Shown here: one piece after another, positions 45,159-54,279 of the stretch
Layout: every line of letters begins with the position of its first letter
Position numbering within the stretch: position 1 is the stretch's first letter
Source: Sphingomonas sp. PP-F2F-G114-C0414
GTDB taxonomy: Bacteria; Pseudomonadota; Alphaproteobacteria; Sphingomonadales; Sphingomonadaceae
Length of the DNA stretch: 64,000 bases
Direction of reading: 5' to 3'
NCBI RefSeq assembly: GCF_003688595.1
Contig: NZ_RCWT01000011.1
Location: 1-64,000, forward strand
Position numbers and translations under genes: made by a program
The notes under the pieces: generated by a model
What the model was told of the DNA's origin: nothing
Database searches by the model: none
Seen by the model: only the letters and a program-made list of their open reading frames with translations

Positions 45159-46001
45159 ATGACCGATCTCGACCCCCAGCAAGCCGCCGCCCGAACCTGG
45201 TTCGAATCGCTGCGCGACCGCATCTGCGCCGAGTTCGAGGCGATCGAGCGCGAAGCCGGCTCCGACGCGAGCTTCGAATACACGCCTTGGGACCGGATCG
45301 ATCCGTCGGGCGAACCCGGTGGTGGCGGGGTGCGCGGCGTCATGAAGGGCAAGATCTTCGAGAAGGTCGGCGTCAACGTCTCGACCGTCGGTGGCACGTT
45401 CGAGGGGGACTTCGCCAAGTCGATCCACGGCGCCGGCGAGGACCCGCGATTTTTCGCCACCGGGATCAGCCTGGTGGCTCACATGACCAACCCACACGTG
45501 CCCGCGGTGCACATGAACTGCCGCTTCCTCAACACCACCAAGCGTTGGTTCGGCGGCGGCGGCGATCTCAACCCGCCCTTGCCGATCGAGGAGGATACGG
45601 CCGACTTTCACGCAACCATGAAGGCGGCGTGCGACGCGCACGATCCGGCGCATTACGAGCGGTTCAGGGACTGGGCGGAGACGTATTTCTACATCCCGCA
45701 CCGGAAAGTGAGCCGCGGTGCGGGCGGAATTTTCTTCGACCATCTCGACGGCGATTTCGACGCGAACTTCGCGTTCACGCGCGACGTCGGCGAGGCGTTC
45801 CTCGACGCCTATCCGCGGATCGTGCGGCGGCGGATGGATACGCCGTTCGATGCGGCCGACGAGGCGCGGATGCTCGAGTGGCGTGGGCGGTATGCCGAGT
45901 TCAACCTCGTCTATGACCGGGGCACGTTGTTCGGGCTCAAGACCGGCGGCAACATCGACGCGATCCTGATGAGCCTGCCGCCGCGCGCTACGTGGTCGTG
46001 A
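45159..46001 (+). CDS. hemF: oxygen-dependent coproporphyrinogen III oxidase
   Basis: A 280-residue aerobic haem-biosynthesis enzyme that oxidatively decarboxylates coproporphyrinogen III to protoporphyrinogen IX. Family marks are VMKGKIFEKVGVNVSTV, SLVAHMTNPHVPAVHMN, RWFGGGGDLNP and RGAGGIFFDHL with the conserved histidines. Start at 45159 is inside the repeat boundary and gives the usual N-terminus. Confidence 0.97.
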   Translation: MTDLDPQQAAARTWFESLRDRICAEFEAIEREAGSDASFEYTPWDRIDPSGEPGGGGVRGVMKGKIFEKVGVNVSTVGGTFEGDFAKSIHGAGEDPRFFATGISLVAHMTNPHVPAVHMNCRFLNTTKRWFGGGGDLNPPLPIEEDTADFHATMKAACDAHDPAHYERFRDWAETYFYIPHRKVSRGAGGIFFDHLDGDFDANFAFTRDVGEAFLDAYPRIVRRRMDTPFDAADEARMLEWRGRYAEFNLVYDRGTLFGLKTGGNIDAILMSLPPRATWS

Positions 46002-46005
46002 TCCA

Positions 46006-46599
46006 GTGGCGCTGATCCCGGTTGCCGACGACGTCCTTGCCACGATCGTCACGACGCTGGAAATGCGCAAGCGACCGCCGCTGCGGCCGAGTCCGGGATC
46101 GCGGTTGCGGCTGGTGCGGTGGGAGCGGCCCGCGCTGGAGAAATACCGCGCGCTGTTTCGGCGGGTGGGGAGCCCGTGGCTGTGGTTCTCGCGGCTGGTG
46201 ATGGCAGACGATGCGCTGGCGGCGATCGTGCATGATCCGGGGATCGCGGTGTATGCGGTGCTCGATCCGGCGGGGATCGAGGTCGGGATGCTCGAACTCG
46301 ATTTCCGCGAGGCAGGCGCGTGCGAGGTCTCGTATTTCGGGCTGATCCCGGAGCTTGTCGGGCAGGGTCATGGACGGTGGTTGATGGCCGAAGCGTGCGC
46401 GCGGGCCTGGGCCAAGGGGGTGGAGCGGGTGTGGCTGCACACCTGCACGCTTGATCATCCGAGTGCGCTGGGGTTTTATCGGGCGCAGGGTTTCGTGGCG
46501 GTGAAGCGGACGATCGAGACGTTTCCCGACCCGCGGGCTTCCGGGTTGCTGCCGCCGGAAACGGCGCCGCAGATTCCGTTTTTGGCGAAGCGGGGGTAG
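46006..46599 (+). CDS. GNAT-family N-acetyltransferase
   Basis: A 197-residue protein with a GNAT acetyl-CoA fold. The central AGIEVGMLELDFR strand, YFGLIPELVGQGHGRWLMAEA (acetyl-CoA loop, about 118-138) and HPSALGFYRAQGF mark it. Substrate unknown. The GTG at 46006 lies 5 bases past the hemF stop, so it is probably cotranscribed. No clear ribosome-binding site precedes it. Confidence 0.85.
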   Translation: MALIPVADDVLATIVTTLEMRKRPPLRPSPGSRLRLVRWERPALEKYRALFRRVGSPWLWFSRLVMADDALAAIVHDPGIAVYAVLDPAGIEVGMLELDFREAGACEVSYFGLIPELVGQGHGRWLMAEACARAWAKGVERVWLHTCTLDHPSALGFYRAQGFVAVKRTIETFPDPRASGLLPPETAPQIPFLAKRG

Positions 46600-46610
46600 T
46601 TCGCCCACTC

Positions 46611-46708
46611 CGTCACCCCGGACTAGTTCCGGGGTCCACCGTTCCGCAAACCAAGTTCTATCGAGTGTGCGGAACCGTGGATGCCGGAACGAGCCCGGCA
46701 TGACGGGG
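46611..46708. repeat. palindromic intergenic repeat, family C copy 1
   Basis: A 98-base inverted repeat with arms 46611-46650 and 46668-46708. CGTCACCCCGGACTAGTTCC pairs with GGAACGAGCCCGGCATGACG, and CCACCGTTCCGCAAA with TGCGGAACCGTGG. It lies between convergent genes and may help end transcription. Two looser members are at 50500-50598 and 59327-59410. Confidence 0.82.
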
Positions 46709-46727
46709 GGGGTAATTGGGACGTGCC

Positions 46728-47468
46728 CTACCGCGCCAGGCGGCGGTAGGCGGAGATCGCGATCAGGGCCATTGCGATGCCGGCCGCCATCGCCGCCACG
46801 GCGGCACCGGCATCGACGATCGCCAGCGCCACCGGGTTGGGTTCGCCGCCTTCACGCAGCGCACGATCCAGCATCATGAACGGCGCGCCGACGAGCCAGC
46901 CGCTGATGTAGCTGAACGCCGCCAGCCCCATGAGCGGCAACCCCGCGCCGCGGCTGAGCGTGAAGCTGCGGCGGATTGCGCCGAGGGCACCGAGCGGCGC
47001 TTCGGCAAACAGCGCCGGCCCGGTCAGCATCGTCCGGCCGAGGATGTAGAGACCCGGGATCGCGTACAGCAGCAGCCCCGCCCCAGCCGGCAGCGACACG
47101 ATCACCATCGCCAGCAGGAACCGCGGAAAAATCCGCAGGCACCGCGTCAGCGCCTGCCGCAAGTCGAGATGCTCGCGATCGAGATACAGCGCGTAGAACA
47201 GCGACGTGCCGAAGAAGCTCATCACATAGGCGAGCAGATACCAGCCGCCATACGCCGTCGCCCAGGTCTGCACCGCGTCGGCCCAGACCATCGCCTGCGC
47301 TTCGTTGTTGCCCGCCGCCGCGTCGGGCATCGGCGGATCGGGCACGACCAACGCGAGCGCGAACGCGGGTAGGAACAGGAACGGCGCGGCGATCCGCAGC
47401 AGCAGGTCGCGGTCGCGTTTGAACAGCCTCCACGCGTCGGTGAGGACGGTCGCGAAATCGAGCTTCAT
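46728..47468 (-). CDS. multi-pass membrane protein of unknown function
   Basis: A 246-residue protein with about five or six hydrophobic segments, beginning MKLDFATVLTDAWRLFKRDR. The layout (a short amphipathic start, then helices with conserved LTRCLRIFPRFLL and AIRRSFTLSRG) is like the membrane domain found in glycerophosphodiester-phosphodiesterase-linked proteins. It overlaps the upstream gene by 4 bases and appears to be its diverged paralogue (AIRRSF/AIRRSV and matching helices). Function unknown. Confidence 0.75.
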   Translation of the reverse strand: MKLDFATVLTDAWRLFKRDRDLLLRIAAPFLFLPAFALALVVPDPPMPDAAAGNNEAQAMVWADAVQTWATAYGGWYLLAYVMSFFGTSLFYALYLDREHLDLRQALTRCLRIFPRFLLAMVIVSLPAGAGLLLYAIPGLYILGRTMLTGPALFAEAPLGALGAIRRSFTLSRGAGLPLMGLAAFSYISGWLVGAPFMMLDRALREGGEPNPVALAIVDAGAAVAAMAAGIAMALIAISAYRRLAR

Positions 47469-48286
47469 GGAACGGCGTGTTTCTCTCTGGTCGCGACGTA
47501 GAGCTGCGCGGTGAAGACGGCGGCGAGCGCGGTGAAGGCGGTGGTGACGATCGTCGCGGCCACACCCGACAGGAAGGTCGCGGTGGCGATGCCGTCGGCG
47601 CCGAGCGCGAGGCGGAAGACGATCCCGGTCACCGACTGCGCGGCCCAGGTCGAGACGAGCATGACGACTGCGAACAGGATCAGCACGCCGATGATCCGCC
47701 ACGTCAGCCCCCTGGTCAGCTGGACCGAGCGGCGGATCGCGCCGATCCCGAGCCGTTCGTTGAGGATGACCGGGTTGAGCAGCACCAGCCGCGCGCCCAC
47801 CCAGATCGCGACCAGGAGATACGCGAGGCTGTACAGCGCGATGAACCCTGCCACGCCAGCGCTCGGCGGAGTCATCTGCGCGCTGCGGCCATTGGCGGCG
47901 GCGGTGAAATCGAACCCCGACTGGATGAGGACGATCATCGGCGGCACGACGAGCAGCGCCGCGACAAGCGTGATCAGGACGGTGATGCCGAGCGCCGGGA
48001 GCACGCGCGCACCAGCGTCTCGGCGCGCGGACGCGGCATCGGTGGCGGGATCGCTGGCGATCGCGACGATCGCCAGTTGCGACCAGAGCATCGCGACCAG
48101 CGTACCGATCGCCAAAATGCTTCCGATCAGCGCGAAGCTCATCGTTCCCTGTGCAGCGAACGCGACATAGCCGTCACGGATTACGCTGGGCAGCAGCATG
48201 CCGAGCAGCGCGATCGGTGCGATCATGCCGGTGCGCCCGTTGAGCACCTCGATCGTGCGATCCCAGACCGTCCCCATCTTCACCAT
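47465..48286 (-). CDS. multi-pass membrane protein of unknown function (paralogue of next gene)
   Basis: A 273-residue protein with six hydrophobic segments. VWDRTIEVLNGRTGMIAPIA precedes the first helix and GIGAIRRSVQLTRGLTWRIIGV marks the region shared with its neighbour. It is coupled to the following gene by ATGA. A transport or membrane-remodelling role could be imagined, but nothing in the sequence fixes it. Confidence 0.75.
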   Translation of the reverse strand: MVKMGTVWDRTIEVLNGRTGMIAPIALLGMLLPSVIRDGYVAFAAQGTMSFALIGSILAIGTLVAMLWSQLAIVAIASDPATDAASARRDAGARVLPALGITVLITLVAALLVVPPMIVLIQSGFDFTAAANGRSAQMTPPSAGVAGFIALYSLAYLLVAIWVGARLVLLNPVILNERLGIGAIRRSVQLTRGLTWRIIGVLILFAVVMLVSTWAAQSVTGIVFRLALGADGIATATFLSGVAATIVTTAFTALAAVFTAQLYVATREKHAVP

Positions 48287-48398
48287 GCGCCAAACTCCCC
48301 CGGGTTCCTGTATCGCGCGGGTTAGCCGAAGCCCTTGCGCTTGACCACAGGTTGCACGCCTGCTTGCAAGTCGGGCTGCGGGTGCGCAATTGGGGTCG

Positions 48399-49064
48399 GT
48401 GACGATCCCCCTGCCCGACGATATCGAATGGCGGACCAGCGCCGGCCTGACCCCCTATGCCGACGCACTGGCCGAGATGGAGGCGCGCGCGGCGGCGGTC
48501 GGCGCGGGCGAGGCGCGCGAGCTGCTGTGGATGCTCGAACATCCCCCGGTCTACACGGCCGGTACAAGTGCCGAACCGGGTGACCTGATCGATGCGCGCT
48601 TTCCGGTGATACCGACCGGGCGTGGCGGCAAATACACCTATCATGGGCCGGGCCAGCGGATCGGCTATGTCGTGCTCGACCTGACCAAGCGCGGGCGTGA
48701 CGTCCGCCGCTATGTCCACGCGCTCGAATCCTGGGTGATCGCGGCGCTGGGCGAGCTTGGCGTCGAGGCGTTCGCAGTGGATGGCCGGGTCGGGATATGG
48801 ACACTCGATCCCAATGCTCCGGGGGGCCGCGAGGCGAAGATCGGGGCGATCGGGGTGCGGGTGAAGCGCTGGGTGACGCTCCACGGCTTCTCGGTGAACG
48901 TGGCACCCGATCTGGCCCATTTTGGTGGCATCGTCCCATGCGGCCTGCCGGAGTACGGCGTTACGAGCCTGCAATCGCTGGGTATTCCCGCCGACCTTGC
49001 AACCTTCGACGCCGCCCTGGCGTTGACGGCCGATGCTTTCCTTGAAACAGTTTCTTGTCCTTGA
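48399..49064 (+). CDS. lipB: lipoyl(octanoyl) transferase LipB
   Basis: A 221-residue enzyme moving octanoyl groups from acyl carrier protein to lipoyl domains of 2-oxoacid dehydrogenases. Family marks are [56 protein letters not shown] (catalytic Lys) and [15 protein letters not shown] (catalytic Cys). GTG at 48399 is chosen; a TTG at 48390 is also possible, and neither has a strong ribosome-binding site. Confidence 0.96.
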   Translation: MTIPLPDDIEWRTSAGLTPYADALAEMEARAAAVGAGEARELLWMLEHPPVYTAGTSAEPGDLIDARFPVIPTGRGGKYTYHGPGQRIGYVVLDLTKRGRDVRRYVHALESWVIAALGELGVEAFAVDGRVGIWTLDPNAPGGREAKIGAIGVRVKRWVTLHGFSVNVAPDLAHFGGIVPCGLPEYGVTSLQSLGIPADLATFDAALALTADAFLETVSCP

Positions 49065-49167
49065 GAAAACGAGGCTTGAGGGCAAAGCGTTATCGGATTA
49101 ATGTCCACTACGATTTGGGTATTAAGGGCGAGCAGCCAGCCAAATCCTCTATCTAGGGAGCTTCCAC

Positions 49168-49434
49168 ATGCGTGCACTCATTTCCAAGGTCCTGACCGGT
49201 TCGCTGATCGCCAGCGCAGCACTCGCCGTTTCGGCGTGCGGTCCTAAGACCGAGACGACGACCGACAACACGATGGTCACCGACATGAATGCCAGCGAAG
49301 GCATGGACACGATGACCGACAACATGACCGCAGTCGACGGTGCGTCGAACGGTGGCATGATGGCCAACGACACCATGATGGCGAACGACACGATGATGTC
49401 GAACGACACCGCGGTGACCAACAACGCAATGTAA
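49168..49434 (+). CDS. small lipoprotein with Met-Asn-Asp repeats
   Basis: An 88-residue predicted lipoprotein (signal about 1-23, lipobox AVSAC with Cys24). The mature part is low complexity: Thr/Asp/Met/Asn-rich with three tandem MMANDT-like units near residues 65-82. No known domain. The composition suggests a disordered, acidic surface or periplasmic lipoprotein. The leader AGGGAGCTTCCAC gives a good ribosome-binding site. A terminator follows at 49493. Confidence 0.7.
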   Translation: MRALISKVLTGSLIASAALAVSACGPKTETTTDNTMVTDMNASEGMDTMTDNMTAVDGASNGGMMANDTMMANDTMMSNDTAVTNNAM

Positions 49435-49492
49435 TTTCCGCAAGGAAATTACTGCTGCGGTACGGCATGCCCGAAAGGGACGTCGTGCTGCG

Positions 49493-49524
49493 AAAGGGCC
49501 GTCCGGGCGACCGGGCGGCCCTTT
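49493..49524 (+). terminator. terminator of the small lipoprotein gene
   Basis: A 9-bp stem (AAAGGGCCG at 49493-49501 with CGGCCCTTT at 49516-49524), extended by an inner CCGG/CCGG pairing, lies 58 bases past the stop and ends in CTTTGCGTTT. Confidence 0.75.
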
Positions 49525-49762
49525 GCGTTTGCGGGCTTCTAGAGCTTGCTCGCGCGGTCTGCGGGATAGAGCCGCGGCCACGCCGACCGGGTCGGGCAGG
49601 GCACATACCCACCGTCGACCGCGGAATCATTTCGCCTGCGACGAAAAACTGCCGCGATCGGCAAACATGGACGCTACCGCCCGCCTTCTATAGTTAAATT
49701 CACTTGGGAGCGGCGTCGAAACGCTTTAGAATCGATGACTTGAAGATCCCGGGGAGGTTGGA

Positions 49763-50467
49763 ATGAAGGTGTTGCGTACCGCGCTCGCGCTATGCGTGGC
49801 GACGAGTGGACTGGCTGTAGCCCAGTCGGCGTCGGCGCAGTTTTTCTTGCAGTCGCGCGATTTTTCGGGTGCGGCGGTGGTCGGCGACGAAGCCGATCTC
49901 GGCCAGGTGTTGCCCGGCGCGACGCAGGACGAAATCCGCGCGGCGCTGGTGTGGCACATGCGCGCCGCGCTCAATGTCGCGGCGCTGCAGTGCCAGTTCG
50001 AGCCGACCCTGCTGACCGTGCCCAACTACAACGCGATGATCTCCGATCACAGCGAAGAGCTGAAGAACTCGTTCACGACGCTGACCAAATACTTCGCGCG
50101 CGTGAACAAGGCCTCCGGGGTCAAGGCCGGCCAGACCGCGCTCGACCAGTTCGGCACGCGCACCTATTCCAGCTTCGCCACGGTCGCCGCACAGTTCGGC
50201 TTCTGCAAGACCGCCTCGTCGATCGGTCGCGATGCGGTCTTCGCGCCGCGTGGTCACCTGTTCGAGGTCGCGCTGGCGCGCTCGCGCGAGCTGCGTAACA
50301 GCCTGATCCCGTGGGGCGAACAGCGCTTCCCGCGCTATATTGGCCGCGACCGCGCGACGATGCCGCGGCTCGACGCGATCTGCTGGAACAAGAAGGGCGA
50401 GTGGGTCCAGAAGAAGTGCGGCGCGCAGAACTGGCCGCCAGCGGGCGTCGGGATGGCCGGGCAGTAA
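49763..50467 (+). CDS. exported hypothetical protein
   Basis: A 234-residue protein with a signal peptide (about 1-26, ending ASAQFF-type). The mature part is helical to mixed with several Trp and three Cys (residues in LQCQF, FGFCKTA and the ICWNKKGEW to KKCGAQNW pair), the last two possibly forming a disulfide. No family is named; it looks like a conserved sphingomonad periplasmic protein. The leader carries a GGGAGG site. Confidence 0.7.
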   Translation: MKVLRTALALCVATSGLAVAQSASAQFFLQSRDFSGAAVVGDEADLGQVLPGATQDEIRAALVWHMRAALNVAALQCQFEPTLLTVPNYNAMISDHSEELKNSFTTLTKYFARVNKASGVKAGQTALDQFGTRTYSSFATVAAQFGFCKTASSIGRDAVFAPRGHLFEVALARSRELRNSLIPWGEQRFPRYIGRDRATMPRLDAICWNKKGEWVQKKCGAQNWPPAGVGMAGQ

Positions 50468-50499
50468 GACCCGGACCCTGTCCCTGACAAACATCTTAC

Positions 50500-50598
50500 C
50501 GTCATTCCCGCGCAGGTGGGAACCCATAGTGGCAAACGCTAGCGACTTGATCGCGACCGTTTGACCATCTGGGTCCCCGCTTCCGCGGGCATGACGGG
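50500..50598. repeat. palindromic intergenic repeat, family C copy 2
   Basis: Arms near 50500-50530 and 50568-50598 are inverted (CCGTCATTCCCGCG against CGCGGGCATGACGGG; GTGGGAACCCA against TGGGTCCCCGC). A further partial unit (CCCCGCTTTCGCCGGGATGACAGG) lies at about 50690-50713, so the 270-base gap before queE is mostly repeat. Confidence 0.75.
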
Positions 50599-50737
50599 CA
50601 CATATCGGCGAGCAATATCGGCTGAACCCTGGCTGCCGCCCTCGCCTTCCTTGTCCCGACGTCAAAGGGCGATGCGCGTCAAACAGATCCCCGCTTTCGC
50701 CGGGATGACAGGATATCAACCGCCGACCTCGCGCCGC

Positions 50738-51370
50738 TCAGCGCAGCCCCAGCAGCTTGTGCGTCTGCAACGACAACCGCCACTGCGGCCGCTCCATGAC
50801 CAGATCGACGCATGCCGCGCGATTGGCGTCGGCCCGCGGATCGTCGAGCGGCTGGAGCAGCAGGTTGGCGAAGTCCCAGGTTTCGATATCCTCGATATCG
50901 GTTCCCGGTTGTGGCCAGACCAGTTTCAGCTCGTGCCCCGTGCGCTGGACGACGATGCTGCCGGCCTTGGGGCTGATGCACACCCAGTCGATCCCAGGAT
51001 GCGCCGGGATAGTCCCGTTGCTCTCCATCGCGATCCGGAACCCCTCGCCGTGCAGCGCGTCGACGATCGCGTCGTCGATCTGGAGCATCGGCTCGCCACC
51101 GGTGAGGACGACGAAGCGGTCGCGCGCCCCCTCGCCCCAGAATCCCGCGACCGCCGCCGCCAGCGCCTGCGCGTCGGCGAACTTGCCGCCGCCTAGGCCG
51201 TCGGTGCCGACGAACTCGGTATCGCAGAACCGACACACCGCGGTCGCGCGATCCTGTTCGCGGCCCGACCAGAGGTTACAGCCGGCGAACCGTACGAATA
51301 CCGCACGGCAACCGGCATTCACGCCCTCGCCTTGCAGCGTCAGGAACATCTCCTTGACCGCATAGCTCAT
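50738..51370 (-). CDS. queE: 7-carboxy-7-deazaguanine synthase QueE
   Basis: A 210-residue radical SAM enzyme of queuosine/7-deazaguanine synthesis, making 7-carboxy-7-deazaguanine. The cluster cysteines are spaced C-x14-C-x2-C (CNLW..CRFC), the arrangement known for one QueE class. TLQGEGVNAGCRAVFVRFAGC, VVLTGGEPMLQ and MESNGT complete the family pattern. It follows queC by one base on the same strand. Confidence 0.95.
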   Translation of the reverse strand: MSYAVKEMFLTLQGEGVNAGCRAVFVRFAGCNLWSGREQDRATAVCRFCDTEFVGTDGLGGGKFADAQALAAAVAGFWGEGARDRFVVLTGGEPMLQIDDAIVDALHGEGFRIAMESNGTIPAHPGIDWVCISPKAGSIVVQRTGHELKLVWPQPGTDIEDIETWDFANLLLQPLDDPRADANRAACVDLVMERPQWRLSLQTHKLLGLR

Positions 51371-51371
51371 G

Positions 51372-52076
51372 TCAGCTGGGCTTCACGGCATAGACGGTGG
51401 GATCCGCGATCCCAGCCTCATCGAAGCCGCGCGCGCGTAGCCGGCAGCTGTCGCACTCGCCGCAATGCCTGCCGTCGGGCGTCGGATCGTAGCACGACCA
51501 GCTCAGCCCGAGATCGAGACCGAGCCGCGTGCCTTCGCGGACGATATCCGCCTTGGTCATGTGCTGCAGCGGCGCCTGGATGCGGAACGGTTGGCCTTCG
51601 ACACCAGCCTTGGTGGCGAGTTCGGCAAGGCCTTCGAACGCGGCGATGAACTCTGGGCGGCAATCGGGATAACCCGAATAATCGAGCGCATTGACGCCGA
51701 TATAGATGTCGCGGGCGCCCGCTGCTTCGGCCCAGCCGAGCGCGAGGCTGAGGAAGATCGTGTTGCGCGCGGGCACGTAGGTGACGGGAATGCCGCCACC
51801 GTCTTCGGTACCTGCGCCATCCTTCGGTACGTCGATATCGGCGGTCAGCGCGGAGCCGCCGAACGCGGAAAGGTCCATCGGCAGGACGATATGGCGTTCG
51901 GCCCCAAGCGCCGCGGCGACGCGCCGCGCCGCATCGAGTTCGATCCGGTGACGCTGATTGTAATCGAACGACAGCGCGAGCAGCCGCTGGCCGGCTTCGC
52001 GCGCAATCGCGGCGGATATCATCGAGTCGAGCCCGCCCGAAACGAGCGCGACCGCAAAGGGAGCAGGGGATGTCAT
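51372..52076 (-). CDS. queC: 7-cyano-7-deazaguanine synthase QueC
   Basis: A 234-residue ATP-dependent enzyme converting 7-carboxy-7-deazaguanine to preQ0, next in the pathway after QueE. It has the ATP PP-loop VSGGLDSM (about 12-19), [18 protein letters not shown], and the zinc cysteines in the C-terminus ([17 protein letters not shown]). ATG at 52076 begins the family N-terminus; the upstream in-frame extension crosses the terminator and is not coding. queC-queE form an operon. Confidence 0.96.
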   Translation of the reverse strand: MTSPAPFAVALVSGGLDSMISAAIAREAGQRLLALSFDYNQRHRIELDAARRVAAALGAERHIVLPMDLSAFGGSALTADIDVPKDGAGTEDGGGIPVTYVPARNTIFLSLALGWAEAAGARDIYIGVNALDYSGYPDCRPEFIAAFEGLAELATKAGVEGQPFRIQAPLQHMTKADIVREGTRLGLDLGLSWSCYDPTPDGRHCGECDSCRLRARGFDEAGIADPTVYAVKPS

Positions 52077-52115
52077 GATGCGGAGTGCGCTAGGCCAGCG
52101 GCGCGCAAAAAGAAA

Positions 52116-52139
52116 GGGGCCGCCCGGTGAGGCAGCCCC
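52116..52139 (-). terminator. terminator of hslO
   Basis: A GC-rich hairpin (GGGGCTGCC and GGCGGCCCC arms on the minus strand, 52116-52139) is followed on that strand by TTTCTTTTT at about 52107-52115. It lies between hslO and queC and should end hslO transcription. Confidence 0.85.
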
Positions 52140-52272
52140 TGAGGTTGGCGCGGATCGCGCCACAAGGGAGAAAAACGTGCTGAATAAAAAGCACACCCCG
52201 ATCTATACCTAACATAAGTAAATGGGGCGTTAATTCCTTACGTTAGCGGCTCAATCGACCGGCAAAAGTGCA

Positions 52273-53190
52273 TCACTCGTCGACGGGCACAGGAAATTTC
52301 GTCGCGCAAAACGCGCAGTCGACGATGATGAACCCGGTCTCGTCGGCCATCGATCGCCGTTCCTCGATCGGGAACTTCGAGATCACGCCCTTGATATACT
52401 CGGGATCGCAGCGGCACCCGCGCGTGATCGGGATATCGGCGAGGATGCGGACGTCCTCTTCCTCGTTGAACAGGCGCCAGACGAGCGTCTCCAGCGGCAA
52501 CGTCGCATCGGTGAGTTCATCGACGCCCATCGTGTTGCCGAGCGTGGCGACATGCTCCCATTCCGGATGATCGAGCTTGGTATGCAGGCGTTCGCGCCCG
52601 TCCTCGCCCTCGGGGAGATGCTGGAGGAACAGCCCGCCGGAAATGCAGCGACCATCGGCGCCCTTCGCCATGCCGGTGCGGATCATCGTCGGGATCTGCT
52701 CGGACTGCGTGAAATAGCTCTGCGCGGCCTGCGACAGCGTATCGCCGTCGAGCGGCACGATACCCTGATAGCGTTCGTTGCTGGTCGCCATGTCGAACGT
52801 GATCGCGAGATAGCCGGCACCGAACAGCGCGAACAGCGATGGTTCGGCGGGGGCCTCGGCGAGCTTGTCCGCGTCGTACTCGATATAGCCGCGCACTTCG
52901 CCGCCACGGTAGTCGCAGACGAGCAGCTGGACGACGCCGTTGTCGGTGCGCGTCTGCATCGTCAGCTGGCCGCTCGAGTCCTTGAGCGTCGAACCGATCA
53001 GCGCGGCGAGCGTGAGCGCCTCGGCAAGCAGCTTCTCGATCGCGGGCGGATAGGCATGCGCGGCAAGCACCTCGTCGAGCGCGGTACCGAGCCGCACGAT
53101 CCGACCGCGCGCACTGCGCGCGGGGATCGCGAAAGCCAGCGCGCGGTCGAGATCGGTCACGTTGGGATCGAATTTTGGCGTATCGTTCAT
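52273..53190 (-). CDS. hslO: redox-regulated chaperone Hsp33
   Basis: A 305-residue cytoplasmic chaperone activated by oxidation. The C-terminal zinc/redox switch is seen as CRCD (about residues 260-263) and CAFC (about 292-295), four cysteines in the family C-x-C and C-x2-C pattern. GCISGGLFLQ-type and LLVCDYRGGEVRGYI segments match the N-terminal domain. It is transcribed towards queC and stopped by a strong hairpin. Confidence 0.95.
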   Translation of the reverse strand: MNDTPKFDPNVTDLDRALAFAIPARSARGRIVRLGTALDEVLAAHAYPPAIEKLLAEALTLAALIGSTLKDSSGQLTMQTRTDNGVVQLLVCDYRGGEVRGYIEYDADKLAEAPAEPSLFALFGAGYLAITFDMATSNERYQGIVPLDGDTLSQAAQSYFTQSEQIPTMIRTGMAKGADGRCISGGLFLQHLPEGEDGRERLHTKLDHPEWEHVATLGNTMGVDELTDATLPLETLVWRLFNEEEDVRILADIPITRGCRCDPEYIKGVISKFPIEERRSMADETGFIIVDCAFCATKFPVPVDE

Positions 53191-53222
53191 CGTCCGCCAG
53201 ATGGTGACCCTGCCCGTTCAGG

Positions 53223-54140
53223 TCAACCGATCTGACCGAAGCACCAGCGCAGCACCGACTTCTGCGCGTGGAGGCGGTTCTCTGCTTCCTGCCAGATCAG
53301 CGACTGCGGGCCGTCGATCACGTCGGGCGTCACTTCCTCGCCGCGGTGCGCGGGGAGGCAGTGGAGGAACTTCGCGTCGGGTTTGGCGAGTGCCATCAGC
53401 GCGGCGTCGACCTGATACGGGGTAAGCGCCTTCAGCTTCGCCTCGGCATGCGCCTGCCCCATCGAGATCCAGGTGTCGGTGACGACGATGTCAGCACCTT
53501 CGACCGCCTCGCGCGGATCGGCCACGACGCGGGCGCGCCCTGACGCGCGGACGATCGCCTCTTCCTCTGGTTGGAACCCCTGCGGGCAGGCCGCGACGAC
53601 GTCGAACTGCATCAGCCCCGCCGCCTCGACGATCGAGGCGAGCACGTTGTTGCCGTCGCCGAGCCATGCGACCTTGAGGCCAGGCAGCGCCTTGCCGCTC
53701 TCGATGATCGTCAGCAGGTCGGCCATGATCTGGCACGGATGCGACGCGTCGGTCAGGCCGTTGATGACCGGGACGGAGGCGTAGTGTGCCATCTCCTCGA
53801 TCTTGGCATGATCGTCGGTGCGGATCATGATCGCGTCGACATAGCCCGACAGGATGCGCGCGGTGTCGGCGATCGACTCGCCGCGGCCGAGTTGCATCGA
53901 GCCGCCGTCGGACACGATCGACGTGCCGCCGAGCTGGCGAATCGCCATGTCGAACGAGAAGCGCGTGCGGGTGGAGCTCTTCTCGAAGACCATCGCGAGC
54001 GTGTGGCCGGCGAGCGGTGCATCGGTGTCGGCACGGCCCTTGGGGAAGCCGTCGCGGGCCGCCTTGCGGTCCAGAGCGTCCGTGAGCATCGCGGCGATGC
54101 CGTCGGCTCCGGCGTCGGTGAGATTCAGGAAATGGCGCAT
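53223..54140 (-). CDS. argF: ornithine carbamoyltransferase
   Basis: A 305-residue arginine-biosynthesis enzyme forming citrulline from ornithine and carbamoyl phosphate. Marks are the carbamoyl-phosphate motif [36 protein letters not shown] and [11 protein letters not shown]. Start at 54140 (MRHFLNLTD) is the family N-terminus. argD lies upstream on the same strand; a family B palindrome fills the 139-base gap. Confidence 0.97.
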   Translation of the reverse strand: MRHFLNLTDAGADGIAAMLTDALDRKAARDGFPKGRADTDAPLAGHTLAMVFEKSSTRTRFSFDMAIRQLGGTSIVSDGGSMQLGRGESIADTARILSGYVDAIMIRTDDHAKIEEMAHYASVPVINGLTDASHPCQIMADLLTIIESGKALPGLKVAWLGDGNNVLASIVEAAGLMQFDVVAACPQGFQPEEEAIVRASGRARVVADPREAVEGADIVVTDTWISMGQAHAEAKLKALTPYQVDAALMALAKPDAKFLHCLPAHRGEEVTPDVIDGPQSLIWQEAENRLHAQKSVLRWCFGQIG

Positions 54141-54142
54141 AA

Positions 54143-54273
54143 TTCCTCCCCGGCACGGGGAGGAGGACCGTTCGCATAGCGAATGGTGGAGGGGGGCCTC
54201 CACGAACGCAACACTTCGAGGCGATCCCCCTCCGCCATGCTTCGCATGGTCCCCCTCCCCGTACCGGGGAGGA
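54143..54273. repeat. palindromic intergenic repeat, family B copy 2
   Basis: A 131-base element between argD and argF. Outer arms TCCTCCCCGGCACGGGGAGG (54144-54163) and CCCCTCCCCGTACCGGGGAGG (about 54251-54272) and inner arms around GGTGGAGGGG/CCCCCTCCGCC are inverted. It resembles copy 1 between trmL and hemF. It lies inside an apparent operon and may form an attenuator or RNA-stability hairpin. Confidence 0.85.
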
Positions 54274-54279
54274 TCAGTT

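Noticed and set aside
52077..52272. A preQ1 or similar riboswitch before queC.
   Set aside because: The gap is occupied by the hslO terminator and shows no recognisable preQ1 aptamer sequence.
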